64,000 nucleotides of DNA from Proteles cristata cristata. Lineage: Eukaryota > Chordata > Mammalia > Carnivora > Hyaenidae. Where the stretch lies: assembly GCA_017311185.1 (NCBI GenBank), contig JAESUZ010003090.1, positions 186,001 to 250,000 of the forward strand, given 5' to 3'. A model generated the notes under the pieces. It saw nothing but the letters and a program-made list of their open reading frames with translations. It had not been told where the DNA came from and did not search any database. Below are positions 57,480 through 64,000 of this stretch, in pieces. A program made the position numbers and the translations under genes. The first letter of the stretch is position 1, and every line of letters begins with the position of its first letter.

Positions 57480-57796
57480 GTCATTCAGAGAAAGACAAAT
57501 ATATGACTTCACTCATGTGGAATTTAAGATACAAAGCAGATGCAAAAATAATATAAAAACAGGGAGGTGACAAAACATAAGAGACTTAAGTACAGAGAAC
57601 AAACTGTGGGATGCTGGTGAGACGGTGGGTGAGGGATGGGCTAAATGAGTAAGGGGCATTAAGGAAGACACTTGCTGGGATAAGCACTGGGTGTTATATG
57701 TAGGAGATGAATCACTGGATTCTACACTTCTGTAATGATTATTGCACTATATGCTAACTAAGTTGGATGTATATTTAAACAAATAAAAATAAAAGC
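57480..57796 (+). mobile_element. L1 3' UTR fragment
   Basis: 'tcattcagagaaagacaaat' is the end of ORF2. The purine-rich 3' UTR and 'gataagcactgggtgttata' follow, ending 'taagttggatgtatatttaaac'. It belongs to the older carnivore L1 type that also ends at 23445. Confidence 0.88.
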
Positions 57797-57959
57797 ACAA
57801 ACTGAAATCAAAACTAAACACATGATTTGCATTTTGTAAAGCTCTTGAGATTGCATTTTCTTAATGAATAAAACATCTTCTTTAATAGCAGTGAATAAAG
57901 AACTATAGGCAGTCTGAAATACTGTACAAACTATATGGATGCAAATCAGTATTTTCGAA

Positions 57960-58225
57960 ACAAAGCCTTCTCAAGTGTGCATCTCCAAATACCTACCAAA
58001 TGTGCCCTCTCCCCAACATCACTCACAATCACCCAAAGAGTTCACACTCTTACCATCTTTCACCTGGATGACAGCAGCAGCCTCGCCACCTCCCTGACCT
58101 GGCATCTGGCAGTATGGAAATGAGTTCTGCAAAGTCAAAGGTCATCATGCTAACTCTCTTGATTAAAATCACTAAATGATTCTCCCACTGGCTACATAAT
58201 AAAATTGTCTAAAATCATTACTTTA
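57960..58225 (+). mobile_element. L2 (LINE-2) relic
   Basis: 'ttcacctggatgacagcagcagcctcgccacctccctgacctggc' and 'gattaaaatcactaaatgattctcccac' correspond to the ORF2 end and 3' region of L2 ('cctggatgactgcaacagcctc'). Confidence 0.7.
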
Positions 58226-58985
58226 CAGACTTCCACATCACCCAAAATGGGAATAACAAGGACTGAATTAACTCACCAACCTGCAACAACTAAAAACGAG
58301 ACAAAAATATGTGAAACAATGGTTTTTAGACACTGACGTCAGGCAGTAAAGGACAGTGAACCCTTAGAGAAAGTAAACAAATTAAGTGGACCCTACAATT
58401 GCTGTAGCTTATTCCCTGGTGAGCATTTCAAGACTGCAGGAAGGGGGAATCCAAGCAGAGCCCAAGAGTCTTCCTGAGCTGAGCCAATAGAGAGTTGGAA
58501 GCCAAGAAAAGACAAGAAGGTTGAAGTTCACAGGGCAGAGCACCAAAAAGAAGAGAGAAGTCCAGAGATCCACAAAGGACCTCCCTGAGTCTTCCCCTAA
58601 ATACTTGATTGGTACCACCAGAGGCCTAGGAATAAACCACATGAAAGGAATAGAATGATTCTCCAGAGCTCACAAAAGGCAGGATTAGTTTCTCTTCTCA
58701 ATAGCCAAGGGTTGGAAAAAGGTGGGGGAAGGCAAGTAAGTAACTCTCTTAATTCCTTGGGCTTTATGCAGAAATTTCAGAAGGGTATTGCCTCAGTAGT
58801 GTGGAAAAACTAGTCCTAAATTCAATGCTGCTGTGGACCCACCTTAAAAAAATGAAAAACAAGGCTTAAAAAATTCAGCCATTTCCAAGTAATTTAATGT
58901 AATTTAATTACATCTGGGAAAACCTCAAGAGTATAAAAATTCAAGAACATAAAAATATTCACCACTCAACAGAATAAAATTCACA
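58226..58985 (+). mobile_element. Possible old L1 5' region
   Basis: Composition and phrases such as 'caggaagggggaatccaagcagag' and 'cctccctgagtcttccc' look like old L1 leader sequence, and it runs straight into an ORF1-type relic. I cannot align it in detail. Confidence 0.4.
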
Positions 58986-59690
58986 ATGTGTAACATCTAG
59001 CCAAAGACCACCAGGCATGAAAAGAAAAATATAACCATAATGAGAAGAAAAATCAATCAAAATAAACTTCAAATCAACACAGATGAAATTCGTAGATAAG
59101 GACATTCAAAATTATGGCTATGATGCATATTTTCAGGAACAGATATGAAAAATATCCTGTGTAAGATTAATAAATTAGACACTACAGAAAAAAAAAAAGA
59201 TCAGTGAACAAGTTATAGCAATAGAAACTTTCCAAAATGAAACACAGAGGCAGACTGAAAAAAAATATGAAGAGAGCATCAATGAGCTGTGGACTAATTT
59301 TCATTGGCCTGATATGCATGTAACAGGAGTCCCCAACGGGGGAAGAAACTGAAAAAGATTTGAAGTAATAACAGCCAAATTTGATGAAATTTTATTTTTC
59401 CAAATTTGATGAAAACTGTAAATCCAGTGATCAAGGAGCTCAACAAACTCCAAATACAATAATAATAATAATAATGAAAACTATACCAAGGCATGTCAAA
59501 TTACTTTAAAGTTAAATTACTTTAAAAAGATATAAAGCAAAAATCTTACAAATCAAATAAAAAAGACACATTCTATACAGAGTAACAAAAATAAGAATGA
59601 CAGCAGATTTCTTATAAACAATGCAAGCCAGAAGACAGTAGAATCACATCTTTAAAGTACTGAAAGAAAAGAAAAATCAACATTTTAGGC
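58986..59690 (+). mobile_element. HAL1/L1 ORF1-type relic
   Basis: 'agccaaagaccaccaggcatg', 'gtaagattaataaattagacact', 'aatagaaactttccaaaatgaaacacagagg', 'catgtaacaggagtcccc', 'aagaatgacagcagatttct' and 'aatgcaagccagaagacagtag' follow the order of HAL1 (half-L1) ORF1 sequence. All frames are broken. An (AAT)n run lies at 59458-59475. Confidence 0.72.
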
Positions 59691-59969
59691 CCTCTGTGCC
59701 GGAGATTAATCTTCCCAACGAAGAAACACCAAACATTCTAATCTGGGAAACACTTTTGCCATGTCAGGCAGCACCGGCATGAACCAGTTCAGGAACCACA
59801 TAAAACAAAAAGACCAAAATAACAGTGCAAAAGCTCTGAAAATTAAACTACCACTAGAATAACAACTCACAAAACAGACCATGTTCCATGTGCTAAATCT
59901 AAATAGAATGACTAATTAAATGGCCAAAATAGTCAGGATAAAATTAAAAAAAAAAAAAAAAGCACCCAT

Positions 59970-60990
59970 CATAACAGGAACCAGGAAAATCAAAACCTGA
60001 ATGAAAAAAGACAATGAACTGATGTCAACACAGATATGACTCAGACATGAATCAACACAGAATAACTAATAAGGATTTTAAAGTGTTGTGAAAAAAAAGC
60101 TCATCAACAATCACAAAATCTCTTGAAATATGAAAAAACTGAAAATATCAGCAAAGGAAGAGAACTCATAAGTCAAAAGTAAATTCTAAAACCAAAAAAT
60201 AACCCCCCAAAAGAAATAATCTTTAAAATAAGAAAAACTAAATAACCAAAATAAAAATCTCAATGGATGGATTCAATAGTAGACTAGAGACTGTACAGAC
60301 TAGAGATTGTACAGAACTTTAGGACAAATCATTAGACTTTACCCAATCTGAACTAAAGAAAATAAACTAAAAACTAAAATATAAAGAACAGAGTCTTGGG
60401 GGACCCATGGGTCCATAACAAAATATCTAGTGTTCACAACACTGGAATAATAGAAAGAGAAGAGAGGGTGGGACTGAAAGTATAGTCAGAGATAAAAATG
60501 GCTGAAACATTTCCAAATTTGGCAAAGCAACAAAAAATTCAGCTGAGTGAAACTCCAACAGGATAAACTCAAAAGAAATTTATACCAAGACACCTCATAA
60601 TTAAACTTCTGGAAACTAAAAAGAAAATGCTCTTGAAAGAAGGCAGAAAGAAAGAATACATTGCCACTAGAATAACACCAATAACAATAAAAGAATGACA
60701 GCAAATTTTTCACCAGATATCATGGAGGTCAGAAGGAAGTGGCACAACACTTTTTAAGTGCTAAAAGAAAAAACTGTCAACTGCGAATTCTATTTCCAGC
60801 AAAATTACCCTTCAGGAATGAAGGGAAAATCCTGATGTTTTCATATAAAAAAAACTAAAACAGTCTGTCACTAGCAGACCTACCTTTAAAGATCAGCTAA
60901 AGGAAGTTATTCAAACAGAAAGGAAACACTAAAAGAAGTAATATTGGAGCATCAAGCTGAAAGAATAATAGAGTAAAAATATAAGTACGT
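59970..60990 (+). mobile_element. Second old L1 ORF1-type relic
   Basis: Another ORF1 in the same order but a different subtype: 'gaaaaagacaatgaactgatg', 'ctcaatggatggattcaatag', 'aaatggctgaaacatttcc', 'gacagcaaatttttcacc', 'catggaggtcagaaggaagtggcacaac' and 'ccttcaggaatgaaggg'. It ends in the stretch before where ORF2 would start; no ORF2 is present. Confidence 0.7.
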
Positions 60991-61002
60991 GCAATAGTCA
61001 TT

Positions 61003-61217
61003 TTTTTAAAAAAAATTTTTAACGTTTTTACTCATTTTTGAGAGACAGAGCGTGACAAGGGGAGAGGCAGAGAAAAAGAGAGACAGAGAATACAAAATAG
61101 GCTCCAGGCTCTCAGCTGTCAGCACAGAGCCCAATGCAGGGCTTGAACCCACAAACCATGAGATCATGGCCCTAGCCAAAGTCAGACACTTAACCAACTG
61201 AGCCACCCAGGTACTGC
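61003..61217 (-). mobile_element. CanSINE, minus strand
   Basis: T-rich tail complement 'cgtttttactcatttttgag', purine body, 'ggctccaggctctcagctgtcagcacagagccc', head complement 'gagccacccaggta'. Confidence 0.92.
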
Positions 61218-61484
61218 TAGTAAACTGTTATTCTCCTTATGAGTCTCATAAATCATATAATTAAAATAAAAATTATAACAGTTCGATGTTTGAATACTTT
61301 CTATAATAATCCCAAATAGTTGTTCATCCTCTGCCTTAAACATCTCTAAGTGAAAATGAAATCACTACTTCCCAAATTATTAGGAAGTTCTTTCCTATGT
61401 CAAAACAGTTGTTCAAAATCCAAGTCTCCCTAGGACAAGGTTTTTGTTTTCACTCAGGTCAGACACCCTCAGATCCAGATCCAA
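61218..61484. other. Unassigned intronic sequence
   Basis: No transposon or exon recognised. Confidence 0.5.
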
Positions 61485-61930
61485 CTAACATTTATAAGTG
61501 CACTTACTATACATGACACATTTAATCTTAACAACCTATGAAACCAAAATACTAATCTCCATTTTAAACACAGAGAAATAAACTTGCATTTCAGGTAATG
61601 TTTCCAAAGTCACACTGAATAAATGAGTGGCAGATCACAAATGTGAATCCCGGGGCGCCTGGGTGGCTTAGTCGGTTAAGCGTCCGACTTTCGCTTAGGT
61701 CACGATCTCGCGGTTCGTGGGTTCGAGCCCCGCGTCGGGCTCTGTGCTGACTGCCAGCTCAGAGCCTGGAGCCTGTTTCAGCCTGTGCCTCCCTCTCTCT
61801 CTGACCCTCCCCTGCTCACGCTGTCTCCCTCTCTCCTAAAAATAAATAAAACATTAAAAAAAAAATTAAAAAAAAAAAAAAAAACAAATGTGAACCCCAG
61901 TCATCCTAAATCTAATACTCAAACCCTTCT
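61485..61930 (-). mobile_element. MIR SINE split by a young CanSINE
   Basis: Left part: 'aactaacatttataagtgcacttactatacatgacac', 'ctccattttaaacacagagaaat', 'ccaaagtcacactgaataaatgagtggcagatcacaaatg'. The right part resumes at 61884 with 'tgaaccccagtcatcctaaatctaat'. The two halves join into one reverse-strand MIR once the SINE at 61652-61883 is removed. Confidence 0.8.
61652..61883 (+). mobile_element. Young felid CanSINE (CTTAGTCGG subfamily) in a MIR
   Basis: Near-consensus copy with intact A and B boxes and a long A-tail. TSD acaaatgtgaatccc (61637-61651) and acaaatgtgaacccc (61884-61898), one mismatch. Confidence 0.97.
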
Positions 61931-63061
61931 CAACCAATGGCTGGTGTCCTGATATCTACTGGCTCCAAACCACTTGCAGGGCACTACCATCTACTCTGTA
62001 TCCTTATTCCAACAATCATTGGGATCACTTAAAATCTCTCTGTCCTTGAAACTTACTGCTTGCCTGACAGGGTGGATGAATGGAAACTGCTAGAACCAAC
62101 TCTTCTTTCAACACAGAATGATGTTGACCCTAGTCTATGACCCTAGTAAATCTATGCAGTTCTAAGGCACCAGCTCTCTCCTGTTCCCTACTGAAAGAAA
62201 CTAGACTATCCAAGGGTAAGCCCAGAGGCACAACATTAATGTTTTCTGTACTCCATGTAACAAGCTAAAAATAAGCTCAACCATCTCCCACAAGTAATCG
62301 TCCAATTACTGTCTGCTCTAAAGTAAATACGTTTTCCATTTCCTTCCTATGTCACTCTGCTAGGTGACAAACACTAAGTCCAAAACACTTTCTTATCTCA
62401 AAATACTAGTACATAAATACATCAACAGTAATATGAATAGAAAAAACAAAAATATAAATATCTTCCCACAGTAAATAATCTTAGAAAGTCCTCACAGATA
62501 TACACCATTAAGTCTTGTTAAAAAAAAAAAAAAAAAAGATTATCATGAGATCTCCGGCCTGTCTTAGCTTTATCTCTAACTAGCAACCTTAAGAAAATTC
62601 TCTGACTTCTCTGAACCTTGGTCCCTCACCAGAAAATGATCTTAGGTCCCTTCTGGCTCTAAAATTCTGTACATGATGATAGACAACTATAAGAAAATAT
62701 GAAATATATACATCTTACCACTAGAGGGCATAAAACCATGCTTGCAGACAAAAGTCTCTTCCAGATGAGATTACCCTCCTGGAAAAACTATACTCATTTA
62801 TACTACATGAATTTAAACTAACGCTCAATAATTTGTCTTCTGGCAAAGAACTTCAGGCTATTGCCTATTGTTATTTTGTATGATGCAGAATAAGAGACCT
62901 TTCTGCACTGGTTAAAGTTATCTTAAACCAAAGTCAAGATCACAAAGACATGCTTATTTTGTAATACTGAGAAAATAGCAACCTGGCAAATAAAAGAGAG
63001 GTAGAAGAAGAAGAAAGAACAGAGGTATAAGAAAAAGAAAAGGAAGGAGAAAGAGAAGTAA
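61931..63061. other. Unassigned intronic sequence
   Basis: A-run at 62521-62537 and a purine-rich tract at 62995-63060 ('gtagaagaagaagaaag', 'agaaaaagaaaaggaagg'). No exon or named transposon. Confidence 0.5.
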
Positions 63062-63081
63062 CTTTAAAAATTTTTTCTGCA

Positions 63082-63309
63082 GGGGCGCCTGGGTGGCTTA
63101 GTCGGTTAAGCGTCCGACTTTCGCTTAGGTCATGATCTCGCAGTTCGTGGGTTCGGGCCCCGCATCGGGTTCTGTGCTGACTGCCAGTTCAGAGCCTGGA
63201 GCCTATTTCAGAGTCTGTGTCTCCCTCTCTCTCTGACCCTCCCCTGCTCACGCTGTCTCTCTCTCTCTCTCTCTTAGAAATAAATAAAAATATAAAAAAA
63301 AAAAAAACT
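63082..63309 (+). mobile_element. Young felid CanSINE (CTTAGTCGG subfamily)
   Basis: Near-consensus body. The flanking 'ctttaaaaattttttctgca' (63062-63081) is repeated at 63310-63333 with extra A and T bases in its homopolymer runs, so it is a TSD altered by slippage. Confidence 0.95.
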
Positions 63310-63333
63310 CTTTAAAAAAATTTTTTTTCTGCA

Positions 63334-64000
63334 GTATAATTGTATATCTGGGCCTTTTAAAGTATTTTAGGAATGTATTACCATTATATCACAGAATATT
63401 TAGCCTCTGTTCATAATACAGCAGAAAATAATGTCCCGCATGAGAATTTCAAATTTCTTAGAAACAACTTAAAAACACTAGTATGTTAGCAGTATCTATA
63501 ACATATTAATCATTTTGGAATGAAAAGAGAATAGCAAATTTAACACAATTCTCTACTATGACTTGCTGTATCACTTTAACTATGTTTTGTAAGTTTCCCT
63601 CCTATTGAAGACAGGATTACTATGTGACAGGTACTTAGTTCTAGCATAAGAATTTTTAAATAGAACATTTTTAATCTAGGGAGAAATGTTACTGATTGAA
63701 CAACAGCAAAAGTCACCATGTTCATCTTTCTAAAACAAGAGATTCCTATTTGTTGCACAATGCAACCAAGCATGGTACATATTTCTGACTACAACTCTTT
63801 TAACATTTCCCTATCAATGGCTTTCTTAACCCTAAGTCAATAAAGGAGAAGGCAGAAAAATCTCCTTGTTTTAAATTATCTCTAGCCACCTGTGCCTTAC
63901 AAATCAACCAGGTCTTTCAAGAAATAAAGATCCCAATGTCTTCTTCCCAAATATATTAAACATGTCCTTCACCTACAATGTTCTCTCCTTTCACAAATCC
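63334..64000. other. Unassigned intronic sequence
   Basis: No exon. The last 100 bases ('gtccttcacctacaatgttctctcc') are faintly L2-like. Confidence 0.45.

Overview
This window is nuclear DNA from a carnivore, most likely a felid. The evidence is about 34 tRNA-Lys-derived CanSINE copies. Many carry the cat-type body: the 'gcgcctgggtggct' start, tRNA-like A and B boxes, a pyrimidine-rich run and an 'aaataaataaa' tail. Several carnivore-type LINE-1 (L1) copies and old mammalian repeats (MIR, L2, MER5, MLT1) support this. There is no bacterial-style gene organisation, operon, CRISPR array or rRNA/tRNA gene.

The one host coding segment I can support is an 86-nt exon on the minus strand at 33829-33914. 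It has clean acceptor and donor sites and encodes the start of the uDENN region of SBF2 (MTMR13, a DENN-domain and inactive myotubularin protein of the endosomal system). By its place in the protein it is exon 2. The window is therefore interior SBF2: 33915-64000 is the 3' part of intron 1, and 1-33828 is the 5' part of intron 2, with the gene read from right to left.

Layout by plus-strand coordinate. 1-8.9 kb: old L2/MIR relics, a few SINEs and unassigned sequence. 9-18 kb: an old L1 ORF2 fragment, an old SINE, and a near full-length L1 (10311-17910) carrying two young SINEs and an inverted L1 3' end. 18.9-24.1 kb: L1 fragments, one nested in another. 24.2-33.1 kb: an ERVL-type LTR, a SINE split by a solo LTR that itself holds another SINE, L1 3' ends and SINEs. 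33.8 kb: the SBF2 exon. 34.4 kb: a MER5-type DNA transposon. 36-40 kb: a run of SINEs. 40.9-54 kb: almost continuous L1 in nested layers with many SINEs. 54.5 kb: an MLT1-type LTR. 55-64 kb: SINEs, an L1 3' end, an L2 relic, two old L1/HAL1 ORF1-type relics, a MIR split by a SINE, and unassigned intron.

No repeat protein gene here is intact. The endonuclease part of the L1 at 13560 keeps all its catalytic residues, but the rest of that element is broken. Target-site duplications (TSDs) can be read for many insertions and give a relative order of events. I found no novel multi-gene system. The main points are the SBF2 exon, a homogeneous young SINE subfamily whose 11 copies all lie on one strand, the strong antisense bias of repeats relative to SBF2, the LTR-in-SINE nest, and an L1 whose 5' end is fused directly to the middle of ORF2.
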